Shown: piece after piece, positions 33,101 to 44,435 of the stretch | Layout: each line of letters starts with the position of its first letter | Position numbering within the stretch: position 1 is the stretch's first letter | Assembly: GCF_029962835.1 (NCBI RefSeq) | Contig: NC_080583.1 | Location: 71,037,158-71,101,157, forward strand | Length of the DNA: 64,000 nt | DNA from: Magnolia sinica | Taxonomy: Eukaryota > Streptophyta > Magnoliopsida > Magnoliales > Magnoliaceae | Reading direction: 5' to 3' | The notes under the pieces: generated by a model | Told to the model about the DNA's origin: nothing | Database searches by the model: none | The model's input: the letters and a program-made list of their open reading frames with translations, nothing else | Program-made: the position numbers and the translations under genes

Positions 33101-33920
33101 TGTTATTCTTAACTTGTGGGGCCCACTTTACTGAATGTGTTTCATATCTAGGCCGTTCACCCTTTTTGGAGCTCATTTAAGGACTTTATTCTAAAAATTA
33201 AGCAGATCCATATCTTAGATGGACTATACCAATGGAAATTTCTGTGAATGACAATTGGCCTGTTTGGGAGCGTGGATTTGGAACCCCCTGGATTCGCAAC
33301 CCCCAGGATTGGAAACCCCCTGGATTGGCAATCCTCTTGGTGTGTTTGGTACCCTTGAGTGTGAATCAACTTTAATTCAAAAATACCTATACATGGTATA
33401 TTCATGGGGGTTTGAATTTAATTACTAAATCAATTTTAATATCCCCAATTAGTGAGATATATAATTTTTGACACTATGGTTGTGATAAGCCCGCTAAAAT
33501 ATATCTTTTGTCTAAAAGTGATGAAATTCCAAGTCTTAGATGGACCGCAAGCACAAGATCATGTCTGAGTGACTAACCAACGATTTTTAATCGTTGATTG
33601 ATATGGACAATGTTTGGACGGTGCTAATAATTGTTGATCTACATGAACAATGTTTGGACGGGATCATCGTTAGTGGGCCATGTGCCCATAAAATGATAGT
33701 GTATTCTCTATGACTATTCAAATATTTTATTTCCCTTCATCTGGGTTGCAAACCCCTCAAAGAGGGATTGGAAACCCCTGAATTGGCAACCCCGTTCTTT
33801 ATAAATCCAAGGTGCCAAACGACCCCTTAAAAGCTTTTATTAGGCTATAAAAGTTTTGATCAAGTTAATATTTTTATTTTCCCTTCATCCATTTTTGGTT
33901 GAGCACCACTGATGCATTGA
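33101..33920. repeat. MITE interrupted by a second TIR element
   Basis: The outer parts are the window's common MITE ('ggggcccactttactgaatg' and 'agttttgatcaagttaatattt'). Inside, about 33257-33828 has its own ends: left GGCCTGTTTGGGAGCGTGGA and right (reverse) GGGTCGTTTGGCACCTTGGA, good inverted repeats containing GTTTGG. Target duplication is not clear. Within it, 33600-33690 copies the 'gacaatgtttggacggtgc' segment of the giant LTR (21490-21650). Confidence 0.55.
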
Positions 33921-33929
33921 AAGGGGGAG

Positions 33930-34400
33930 TGGATGGGTGATACTCGGATAACATCTTTCCTGACCGTGTAGGGCCTACCTTTATGAATTCTTTGTATATC
34001 CAATCCGTCCATCCGTTTTTCCAGAAAGTTTTAGTCTGTGATTCCAAATATTAAGAAGGTCAAAATCTCAGGTGGACCACACCAATGAAAAAAAATAATC
34101 AATGACCATTAAAAACTTTTTGTGGGCTACAAAGTTTTGGATGAAGCTGATGCTTGTGATTTCCCTTTATCCAGGTCTCCTTGACCTTATCAACAGGTTA
34201 GATGGCAAATAAAAATTATGGTGGGCCTAGGAATTTTTAATGATGGCATTCAATCACCACTTTTTCCTTTGTTGTGGTCCATCTGAGATTTGGATTTGCT
34301 TAATTTTTGGGACCATGTACTAAAATGATCTGTAAAAACAAATGGATGGCGTGGATATACAGAAAACCATCAAGGTGGGCCCCACAGTAAGGATAACACC
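33930..34400. mobile_element. MITE, subfamily with GGATAACA-type ends
   Basis: Left 'cggataacatctttcctgaccgtgtagggcc' and right 'ggccccacagtaaggataacaccc' are inverted around the usual MITE body ('gtccatccgtttttccag' to 'aaaacaaatggatggcgtgg'). No coding capacity. Target duplication not established. Confidence 0.6.
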
Positions 34401-34600
34401 CACTGAGGTGTAACCCCGGTAGCAATTACTGGGAGGGGTTTTTTTTATCGTTTTCATTGACTAATGGATTGGCAACCAGCCATAAAGGCATGAACTAACC
34501 CTTGGAAAAAAGGCAACTCATATGATAGTCCAACGCCATTTTGATAATGATGGTGACTCATCCTCATCCAAACGACCCAAACGTGGCATTTACGCATGGT
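34401..34600. other. Old dispersed repeat, left part
   Basis: Shares 'ggattggcaaccagccataaa' text with 25850-25875. It appears to continue at 36241 after the MITE insertion, where 'gctgatcaagcaatcctaacc' again matches 26020. Confidence 0.45.
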
Positions 34601-36240
34601 GGATGCGGATTGCGTCCTACCTGGTGGGCATCCAGTCGAGTTGGACCGGATTGAGTCCAACTCAATTTCGTCCGAAACTTTCAATGCCTTGATCAAACTT
34701 GATCCGATCTAGGGCCGAGTACAGGTCCTTTGACTCGATCCGATCCATCACACTACTGGCCTGTCCCGAACTGAGTCCGACTTGGTCACGGAAACTGAGT
34801 CGGATCGGGTTAGGTATGTTTCAGATCAAATCCTCTGTTTCAATGGTAGACATTCAACCCCCACTGCTTTTTGCATTGTAGTCCACTTGATCTTTAAATC
34901 TGTCTTATTTTTCAGCTCGAGCCTTAAGATGAGCCCGCCAAATGGACGGACGGTTTGGATATAACACATACCTCATGATGGGACCCCACAGAACTTGCTT
35001 ACATCAATACACCAGCTGCAGCTGGCATGGTGCATGATATACCTGCCAGTCTGCTTACGTATATCTGACGGAGGGATTACGGTTACCCTCCCATTAAAAC
35101 ATCATGATTATTTTTGGGCCCACTAAGGTGTGGTTCACAAATCTAGACCATCTATTATGTGTGTCCCACTTGGATGAGAGGTCAGCCCAAGTTTCAGATG
35201 CATCCAAATTTTAAGTGGGCCCCACCGAGTGCTTTTATATGTTTTAGGAATGTCTTCACATGATTTTAGATGGTATGGCCCACCTGAGTTCCGTATACGG
35301 CTGATTTTTGGGATATCCCATAATTTAAAGGGGACCCATCAAATGCGTAGTGTTGATGTTCGACACACATCATGGTAGGCCCCACACAGCTCGACCTCAC
35401 AGGAAGTTCCCACGAGGTGGACAACATAGAACCTATTCCCCTCCTATGTGTAGCTTGGTGCTTGATGCACCTCAGGCGTTGAGCACAACAAAGGGATTGG
35501 GTACTCCTTCTTCCACCAGCCAATGGTAGATAGCCAGTGCTCTGTGGACCCCAGCATGATGTCTTTATTTCATCCATGCCGTCTATCTATTTTTCTAGAT
35601 CATTTTATGATATTAAAGTAAAAATGAGGTATATGTCAATCTCAAGTGGACAATATTACAGTAAATAGTGTTGAATGAACATTGTGTGGATCGGGTCGGT
35701 TCGGATCGAATCGGATCCATTCGGATCAGATTTCAGATCGAATCGATCTATATTGACCACAATCCAAACTTGATCCGAAAAACTGTCGGATTTGAATGAC
35801 CCTACTCGATCTGCACCGATCCAGGCCGTCGGTTCAGTTCGGAACGGTTGGAATCGGGTCTGATCGGGTTGGATCCATCGGATCAGGTCTTAAACTCTTA
35901 CCATTGAAAACTTCTTGTGGGCCACAGAAGTTTTGGATGGAGCTAATATTTGTGTTTTCTCTTCATCCAGGTCTACGTAGCTTTATGAATAGGTTGGATG
36001 GCAAATAAATTTCACAGTGGGCCCTAGAAAAGTTTCAACGGTGAGAAACATTATCACTGTTGCTTTATGTGGTGTGGTCTACTTGAGTCGTGGATCTGCT
36101 TCATTTTTGGATTTATATCTAAAAATGATTGAAAAAAATGGATGGACGGTGTGGATAAGACCCATGCATCATGGTGGCCACTCGAAGCTCCTGCCCGTTT
36201 CCAGCTGGAGACGGGCAGAAGTTGGACGCAATCCACGTCC
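34601..36240. mobile_element. MULE-like MITE enlarged by nested insertions
   Basis: The left end GGATGCGGATTGCGTCCTAC and right end (reverse) GGACGTGGATTGCGTCC are the same TIR as the element at 17016. The 9-bp flanks ACGCATGGT and ATGCATTGA match at 6 positions, so the duplication is only suggestive. At 1,640 bp it is three times the normal size: 35490-35690 is the left half of another MITE subfamily, and 34640-34830 and 35690-35890 are GATC-rich blocks (gatcgggtcggttcggatcg) typical of a separate small DNA element. Confidence 0.6.
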
Positions 36241-36618
36241 ATGCATTGACTATCCAGATCATCTTAATTGTGGTACGTATTATGCATAGAGCATACTATA
36301 TCAACGCTGATCAAGCAATCCTAACCATTCGTTTGATGGCTATAACGTAGATAATTGAAAGTTACTAATAAGTGGTCCAAATTCCAAACGCCAAAAGTCA
36401 TGGTAAGTGATGACTACCTTATTCTCAGTTCCAGATTAGGTATCTGGAACTGAATCAGTGATTAAGGCGGCTTGAATTGGGACGCACAGTCAGAGACTCT
36501 AAGATGCCACCGATATATATATATATATATATTTCCTACGAATTGTACCGCACTTAATTTATGTGCGAGCCTTCATTTACGCCTAGGATGAGGAGAGCGG
36601 CTGGGATTCTACTTAGTT
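36241..36618. other. Old dispersed repeat, right part, and (AT)n
   Basis: Continuation of the repeat seen at 34401, then an (AT)n run near 36513-36532. No gene. Confidence 0.5.
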
Positions 36619-37319
36619 GAGAGAGAGTCTTAGAAGAAAGAGAAATTTACAATCGTACAACCCATTTATAGCCCATTTACATTTTTAAGCCCACTTCTTT
36701 TTACCTCGCGAGAATAATCCCCATATGTACGGATGTCTTGCCAAAGGTAAAAAATGCTCCTGCTTTTTCAGAAATGTGATTTCTGAAAGTTGGGGTTTCC
36801 TATCGCTACGAATAATAACCGTAGCCATATCCGTAGCCCTTGCTCTCTCGATATGTCTTTTGATATGTATCGAAGGTTTTTCGATATGTACTTCGATATG
36901 ATCGAAAAAGGTCCAGAACTGTCCAGCAAGTTCGCCTAAACAATCCTACAATTTTCGATATATATCGAAGAGTATTTGATATGTATTGAAGGTGATTTTC
37001 CCTATGGCTACAGATTATAACCGTAGCCATAACTACAATCCGTGGTAGTCTATCCATTTTTAATTTTTAATTTTTAATTTTACATGGAGAACTTTATTCT
37101 ACTTACAATTTTCTCTAAAACATATTTATATAATGTATATATAAGCATATAAAAAAAAATTCTCTCTTGTTTTCATTTCTTTCTTTACTCATTTAACTAG
37201 AATATCTTCTAAACCAAAATTAGTTACTTGACGTACCGTATATGATTTTGGGGTAGGAGAAGCTACTTTAGCCAATCAACCTGGTTATTTTTCAAGATTT
37301 CATCAGGTCGATGGTCGAA

Positions 37320-38433
37320 AATCTACTTCATTCACTTCACGGTCAATTTCAATCAGTTCGCGGTCAATTTCATTCATTTCATTTACTTTGCGATCAATTC
37401 CATACATTTCACAATCAATCCCGGCGATTCCCCTTCACTTCACGGTCAATTCCATGCATTTCACGGTCAATTCCCTTTATTTCACAGTCAATTCCCTTCA
37501 TTTCACGGTCAATTCCATGCATTTCACAGTCAATTCCGGTGATTCCCCTTCACTTCACGATCAATTCCGTGCATTTCACAGTCAATTCCCTTTACTTCAC
37601 AGTCAATTCAATGCATTTCACGGTCAATTCCCTTCATTTCACGATCAATTCCATGCATTTCACGGTCAATTTCGGCAATTCCCCTTCACTTCACGATCAA
37701 TTCCATGCATTTCACAGTCAATTCCCTTTACTTCACGGTTAATTCAATGCATTTCATGGTCAATTCCATGCATTTCATGGTCAATTCTAGCGATTCCCCT
37801 TCACTTCACGGTCAATTCCATGCATTTCACGGTCAATTCCCTTTACTTCACAGTCAATTCAATGCATTTCACGGTCAATTCCCTTCATTTCACGATCAAT
37901 TCCATGCATTTCACAGTCAATTCCGACAATTCCCCTTCACTTCACGGGCAATTCCATGCATTTCACCGTCAATTCCCTTTACCTCACGATCAATTAAATG
38001 CACTTCACGGTCAATTCCTTTTACTTCACGGTCAATTCAATGCATTTCACGGTCAATTCGATTCACTTCACGGTCATTTCCATGCATTTCACGGTCAATT
38101 CCTTCATTTCATGGTCAATTCCATGCATTTCACGGTCAATTCCCTTCATATCATGGTCAATTCCATGCATTTCATGGTCAATTTCGGTGATTCCCCTACA
38201 CTTCACGGTCAATTCCATGCATTTCACAGTCAATTCCCTTTACTTCACGGTCAATTCAATGCATTTCATGGTCAATTCCCTTCACTCACGATTATTTCCA
38301 TGCATTTCACGTCAATTCCGGCGATTCCCCTTCACTTCATGATCAATTCCCTTTACTTCACGGTCAATTCCATGCATTTCACGGTCATTTCAATGCATTT
38401 CACAGTCAATTCCATGCATTTCATGCATTTCAC
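37320..38433 (+). repeat. 21-bp tandem array, left arm
   Basis: About fifty units of CACGGTCAATTCCATGCATTT with variants (ccctttactt, aatgcattt, cccttcattt), broken every 110-140 bp by a 31-bp variant containing 'gcgattccccttcactt', giving a higher-order pattern. Because 21 is seven codons, stop-free frames up to about 350 codons arise, reading as heptads like HFTVNSM. These frames are by-products of the array, not genes. Confidence 0.92.
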
Positions 38434-39550
38434 GTGAAATGCATGGAATTGACCGTGAAATGAAGGGAATTGACCGTGAAATGCATTGAATTGACCATGA
38501 AATGCATGGAATTGACTGCGAAGTGAAAGGGAATCACCGGAATTGATCGTGAAATGCATGGAAATGACTATGAAGTGAAGGGAATTGACCGTGAAGTAAA
38601 GGGAATTTACCATGAAATGCATGGAATTGACCGTGAAGTGAAGGGGAATCGCCAGAATTGACCATGAAATGCATGAAATTGACCGTGAAGTGAAGGAGAA
38701 TCACCAGAATTGACCGTGAAATGAAGGGAATTGACCATGAAATACATTGAATTGACTGTGAAGTAAAGGGAATTGACCGTGAAATGCATGGAATTGATCA
38801 TGAAGTGAAGGGGAATCGCCGGAATTGATTGTGAAATGCATGGAAATGACCGTGAAGTGAAGGGAATTGACTATGAAATGCATTGAATTGACTGTGAAGT
38901 AAAGGGAATTGACCATGAAATGCATGGAATTGACCATGAAGTGAGGGAGAATCGTCGGAATTGACCGTGAAATGCATGGAATTGACCATGAAATGCATTG
39001 AATTGACCGTGCAGTAAAGGGAATTAACCGTGAAATGCACGGAATTGATCGTGAAGTGAAGGGGAATCGCCGGAATTGATCGTGAAATGCATGAAAATGA
39101 CCGTGAAGTGAAGGGAATTAACTATGAAATGCATTGAATTGACCATGAAGTAAAGGGAATTGACCGTGAAATGCATGGAATTGACCGTGAAGTGAAGGGG
39201 AATCGCCGGAATTGACCGTGAAATGAAGGGAATTGACCATGAAATGCATTGAATTGACCGTGAAGTAAAGGGAATTGACCATGAAATGCATGGAATTGAC
39301 CGTGAAGTGAAGGGGAATCGCCGGAATTGACCGTGAAATGCATGGAATTGACCGTGAAATGAAGGGAATTGACCGTGAAATGCACGGAATTGACCGTGAA
39401 GTGAAGGGAATTGACCGTGAAATGCATGGAATTGACCATGAAGTGAAGGGGAATCGCCAGGACTAATCGGGAAATGCATGGAATTGATCGCAAAGTAAAT
39501 GAAATGAATGAAATTGACCACGAACTGATTGAAATTGATTGCGAAGTGAA
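38434..39550 (-). repeat. 21-bp tandem array, right arm (inverted)
   Basis: The reverse complement of the left array: units such as GGAATTGACCGTGAAATGCAT with the same 31-bp interrupting variant (gtgaaggggaatcgccgg). It begins directly at the palindrome centre. Unit order is similar to, but not a perfect mirror of, the left arm, so the arms have drifted or exchanged units since formation. Confidence 0.92.
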
Positions 39551-40134
39551 TGAAATGGATTTTTGACCATCGACCTGATGAAATCTTGAAAAATAACTAG
39601 GTTGGTTGGCTAAAGTAGCTTCTCCTACCCCAAAATCATATATGGTATGTCAAGTAACTAATTTTGGTTTAGAAGATATTCTTGTTAAATGAATAAAGAT
39701 AGAAATGAAAAAAAAGATAGAAATTTTTTTTTTATATGCTTATATATACATATTTATATAAATATGTATTAGAGAAAAATGTAGGTAGAATAAAGTTCTC
39801 CATGTAAAAAAAAAAATGCACAGATTGCAACGAACTACAGTTATGGCTACGGTTATAATCCGTAGCCATAGGGAAAATACCTTCAATACATATCAAATAC
39901 TCTTCGATATGTATTGAAAATTGCAGGAATTTTGAGGCAAACTCGCTGGACAGTTCTGGACCTTTTTCGATCATATCGAAAGACCTTCGATACATATCGA
40001 AGTACATATCAAAAGACCTTCAATACATATCGAAGTACACATTGAAAAAGCAGGGCTACCGCTATGGCTACGGTTATAATCCGTAGCCATAGAAAACCTC
40101 GTAGCCATAGGTTCCTTCTTCTTTTTTTCCTGTT

Positions 40135-40660
40135 GTAATCCCCACCTCTTTTTGTGGGTCCTATTGTAAGGTATGTGTTATATCCAAACCGTCCATCTAT
40201 TTGGCGAACTCGTAATAAGGCTGGAGACGAAAAATAAGACAAATCTAGCTATCAAGTGGACCACACTGTAAAAGGCAGTGGAGGATTGAATGTCTACCAT
40301 TGAAACCCTTTTAGGGGTCACAGAAGTTTTGGATCATTATGAAATTTGTTTTTCCTCTTCATCCAGGTCTTTGTGACCTTATGAATAGATTGGATGGAGA
40401 ATAAATGTTATGGTGGGCCCTTCAAAATTTTTAATGGTGAAAATTGATTTTCCCGCTTCTCTTTGTGGTGTGGTCCAGTTGATCTTTGGATATGATTCCT
40501 TTTTTTTATAATGCTTCGAAATGATCTCGAAACATGGATGAACGTTGTGGATATAATAAATACATAACTGTGGGGCCCATGTAACTTTGATCTCTTTTGA
40601 ATCGTTCATACAACTCAGAGTTCGAGGAGCGTCAGCGCTCATCTTCAAGCACCACTGATC
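40135..40660. mobile_element. MITE inserted in right arm of the palindrome
   Basis: A member of the common MITE family ('gtgggtcctattgtaaggtatg', 'ccgtccatcta', central 'cacagaagttttggatca', and 'aacgttgtggatataataaa') interrupts sequence that is continuous in the left arm ('gaaaaagcagg' joins 'ctacggtt'). It therefore entered after the inverted repeat had formed. Exact ends are not resolved. Confidence 0.72.
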
Positions 40661-40859
40661 CACTTGAAGGAAAAAGCAGGGGCATTTTTGACCTTTGGCA
40701 AGTCATCCAAACATCTGTGGCTTATTCTTGAGAGGTAAAAAGAAGTGGGCTTAAAAAGGTAAATGGGCCATAAATGGGTCGTACAGTTGTAAATTTCTCT
40801 AGAAGAAAAGACTCTCTCCTACGCTCACGGAGAGAAATTTGAAATTGCGGCAGGAGAAA

Positions 40860-42520
40860 GCCTTTTGCATGAAGATCATGTGAAAGGATTTTGTGTGGGC
40901 CTACTATGATGTTTGTAATAAATCCAACCTGTCCATCCAGTTTTTTAAATCATTTTAGGTTATGCAACCAAGAATGAGGAGGTTCCAAAAATTAAATGGG
41001 CCACATAAGAGGAAACAATGGGAATTTAGTGACCACCATTGAAGTTTACGGTGTTGAGCCCATAATTGAAGCACATGCACGGATCAATTGGATCATACAC
41101 TTTATAAGCTCCATAGTGATGTTTATTTATCTTCCAACATGTTCATAAGATTATACAACATGGATGAAGGTAAAACACAAATATGAGCTTGATTCAAAAC
41201 TTATTTGACTCTCAGGAATTTTTTGAAAGGTGGATGTTCAATTCAATTGTTTCCAGTGGTGTGGTCAATTTGAACATTTAATATGCCTGATTTTTTGTGT
41301 CAATCCCTAAAATTATCTGGTAAGATGACTGGACGGAGAGGATAAAATAAATAAATCATGGTGGACCCACGGAGTTTACTCGGTACCCTAAGTGTAGGAG
41401 TCTGGATCCTTTGTTTGCGAAAACACGACTCACCGAGCGCAGATTATATACTGAAAGGTTACGAACCGAGACTTGCTACCAAGTGATGTCACCAATTTCC
41501 ATGGGCCCACCATGATGTATGTTTTGTATCCACACCTTTCATCCATTTGGAGAGATCATTTTAGCGTAATATCCAAAGAATAAGTTAAATCCAAATCTCC
41601 AGTGGACCCCAGCACAGAAAATAGTGGGGATAGTGACGTCCACCGTTAAAAACTTCTAAAGGCCATAGAAGTTTTAGATCAAGCTGATATTTGTGTTTTC
41701 CCTTCTTTCATGTATTTTTTAACTTTTGAACAGGTTAGATTTCAAATAAACATTATGGTGGGCATTACGATAGTTTCAACCGTGGGGATCACTTCCCCAC
41801 TGTTTTCTGTGGTGGGTCCACTATAGCGTCCTGACTTTCATGCTTTTTTCCTCGTTTGCTGAATACTGATTGGCCCATCTCAATCACAGATGCAATTACA
41901 CAATCACACGGTCCAATTAAATTGTAACAATACGTAAACAAACAGAGGATCCATATTCTAAGCGGAATCCGCTTCCCACATTGGCAAACGAATTGGCTAC
42001 TCTCCCTGCCACCAGCCAATGGCTGATGGTCAGTTCTCTGTGGGCCCCACTATGATGTATGTGTTTCATCCATACCGTCTAATTAGTTTTTCAGATCATT
42101 TTATTGTATGAAATAAAAAACAAGGTATATCCCAATCTCAATTGGACCACATTACATGAAACAGTGTTGAATGAGTGTTGACCATTAAAAACTTTTTAGG
42201 GGCCATAAAAGTTTTGGATCAAGTTGATCTTTGTATTTTCCCTTCATCTGGGCTGTATGACCTAATCAACAGATTGGATGTCAAATAAACATTACAAATT
42301 GGATGGAAAATAAACGTTATAGTGGGCCCCACAAATTGTTTAACAGTGAAAATCATGATCTCCACTGCTATTTGTGGTGTGGTCCATATGACTTTGAATA
42401 TGATTCATTTTTTGGATAATGCTCTAAAATGCTCTCTAAAAATAGATGAACAGTGTAGATATAATAAATACATCACCGTGGGGCCATGTAACTTTGATCT
42501 CCTTTGAACCGTCCGTAGAA
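40860..42520. repeat. Run of three MITE copies
   Basis: Copies lie at about 40880-41395, 41490-41965 and 41985-42500. The last starts AACGAATTGGCTACTCTCCC, the terminus of the 18036 element, but its right end differs. Each has the usual 'atcatggtgggcccca', 'ggatcaagytgatatttgtgttttccctt' and 'tgatcatttta' words. No coding capacity. Confidence 0.65.
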
Positions 42521-43180
42521 CCGGGAGCTTGAGGAGTGTCAATGCTCATCTTCGAGTGACACGTACCTACAACAGCTATATAGCAGGTGTGTGGTACACC
42601 AGCCAATCCGCTTCCGTGAATCCGGAGGTTGTTGTGCTATTGTCCCTTGTTTTTATGGTGGTGGGCCCAAAATATTGTGTACAATGTTCTCAACTAGGGC
42701 TACACAGACTATCCTAATTGTGGGGTATACTACGGATGGCACAAATGTAAGAGAAAATCGCTTGTTAGATGGACACATCACATCTGACAACATCCAAATC
42801 TCCCAATTGAGCTTAAACTGATAACATTGTCACCAATGTAGCACCGTCTGGCTTAAAACATGCAAGCTTCATATTTTTATTTTTATAGCACCCGGTTTTT
42901 CTTAGCGCCTGCAAAGGTTGGCCCCAAACACCAGCTATGTCCGATTTTGTTGTATTGAAAACTCAAATCTTGTAATGTCTAAAAGCAACTTACGCATTTA
43001 AAAATAAAAAAATGCAAGCATAGTTGAATTAGTGGCCAAATTGAACAAAATAATGTATGCATTATTCATGTAAAATGCAAAGTAATTACTAAAAATTGGA
43101 AATTTTTCTACATCATTTAAAAATAAGACGTCCTGCATTAGTGGGTGAGGGTAGTATAGGTCCGCATGAAGGACTTGTCA
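42521..43180. other. Spacer, no gene recognised
   Basis: Contains 'aacagctatatagcaggtg' (the same palindromic motif as in giant-LTR array 1) near 42570 and otherwise AT-rich text up to the end of the MULE transposase. A terminal inverted repeat for the MULE was looked for and not found. Confidence 0.45.
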
Positions 43181-43358
43181 CTACTAAGATTGTAGTGTAT
43201 CATGACTTAACATCTCCACCTCATCATCTAATGGTTCTTCATACATATTAACCTCAACATTCGATGGTTCTTCATGCATATCAACCTCATCATCCGATGG
43301 TTCTTCACGCATATCAACTACATTCATTGATGGTTCTTGGTATGTGGAAGATCTTATT

Positions 43359-43466
43359 CTGCAAGTAAATCGTTTTAAAGAATGAAGAAAATAATAATAT
43401 AATAATTTAACAAACAAATTAAAGAATCAATCAAATATAAATGAATAGAATGAATTAAACACTTAC
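43359..43466 (-). other. Intron of the MULE transposase (108 bp)
   Basis: On the minus strand the donor is GTAAGT (43466 downward) and the acceptor is TTTACTTGCAG (ending 43359). Joining the flanks turns the WNKL-stop reading into WNKLIRSSTYQEPS and keeps one frame into exon 2. Length and AT-richness are normal for a plant intron. Confidence 0.78.
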
Positions 43467-44389
43467 AATTTGTTCCATATTGGACAATCACGTTTGTCAT
43501 GGCTAAGACCCCACTTCCCACATCCGTTGCATCTTCTTTTATCTTTCTTACGAGCCACCTTTGCCCTTTCTGAAATTAATCTTTTTCCACTTCCTTTAGT
43601 TTTAGCATGCACAGGGTCTTTAATGATGACTTTAGTAATTTTCTTTATTTGTTTCTTATTTGTAGGCACCAATATCTCACTAGCAACCAACTTCAAATCT
43701 TGAAATCTTTTGAGAATATCATGTAGCCCTTCTTTACACATATGATACGTCTCTTTATAATTAGCATTTTCATTGGCAAGATTTCTAGAAATGTCTAACA
43801 AATCACTATATCGAAGAGCATACGATTCATGTTTCTCTCTATTTAACTCCACACAACTTGCATCATAAACAAAATCCAGTTTAGCATCCTTTGTTCATCT
43901 TTTCAAAATATAGTGGTTTGGCAAATTAGGTATCCGAGATTGTCGTAGTATACATAATATGTGCCTACATGGTATGCCCTCAAATTCAAATTTCAAGGAA
44001 CTGCTTTTTGCTTGTTTAGATTGTATCTCGAATTCAACTAGCCGTTCGAGAGTTGTTCCTTCACATACTCCAACATTGTAAATGCAAAGACCTTCTATTT
44101 TTTGTAAAAGAATTGCAGTATAAATGGTGCTTTCATACAACTCTCCTTGAAATTTATAAAAAATAGACTGAGTATAAATCTCTCCAAGCTCTCTCTCCAT
44201 GGCAAATAATGTTTTCAACTTTGGCTTGCTACTAATTGTTTCATGATCGGCGACTAACTCATTGTCTCTGTCATGCTACTCCATGATCAAAACGACTTAT
44301 GAAATCCATTAACGAGTTTTTCTTCAAAACATATTTACGAAAAAATGCATTCATGCTTTCACTTTATTGACTACTAGACATACCCACAA

Positions 44390-44391
<2 letters not shown>

Positions 44392-44433
<42 letters not shown>
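44392..44433 (-). repeat. Homopolymer expansion in transposase coding region
   Basis: About 33 consecutive A (T on the coding strand), plus a shorter A run just before, lie where relatives have two or so Phe codons (…AYLR then FF). The reading frame on both sides suggests growth of the TTT TTT codons. It may also contain sequencing-length error. Confidence 0.7.

Positions 44434-44435
<2 letters not shown>

Larger units (their letters stand above)
36619..40820. repeat. Large inverted repeat (palindrome) with no spacer
   Basis: Left and right halves are reverse complements from the centre (38433/38434) outward. At the centre ATTTCACGTGAAAT is perfectly symmetric with a CACGTG core. Each arm holds, from inside out, a 21-bp tandem array (about 1.1 kb), a segment shared with the Ty3 LTR at 28050-28150, an AT-rich stretch, a block rich in 'ccgtagccat' and 'cgatatgtatcgaag', and an outer 'aaatttacaa...cccatttatagcccatttac' block. 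The right arm is longer by about 540 bp, explained by one MITE insertion at about 40135-40660. No transposase or target duplication is seen. An RNA through it would fold into a kilobase-scale hairpin. Confidence 0.88.

Noticed and set aside
34697..34881. Small frames in GATC-rich sequence near 34700 and 35800
   Set aside because: They derive from 'gatccgatc' simple repeats nested in the MITE at 34601-36240.
37388..38437. A 349-codon open frame of HFTVNSM-like heptads
   Set aside because: It comes from the 21-bp tandem unit, which is seven codons long. Equivalent frames exist in other phases and on the opposite strand of the mirrored array, and the frame lacks any domain or normal codon use.
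37320..39550. CRISPR-like regular repeats
   Set aside because: Units are contiguous without unique spacers, in a plant nuclear sequence.
42680..42720. 'ctagggctacacagac' as left terminus of the hAT ending at 48245
   Set aside because: Only part of the terminus matches TAGGGCTGTACA and the 8-bp flanks do not agree; the MULE between them would also need explaining.
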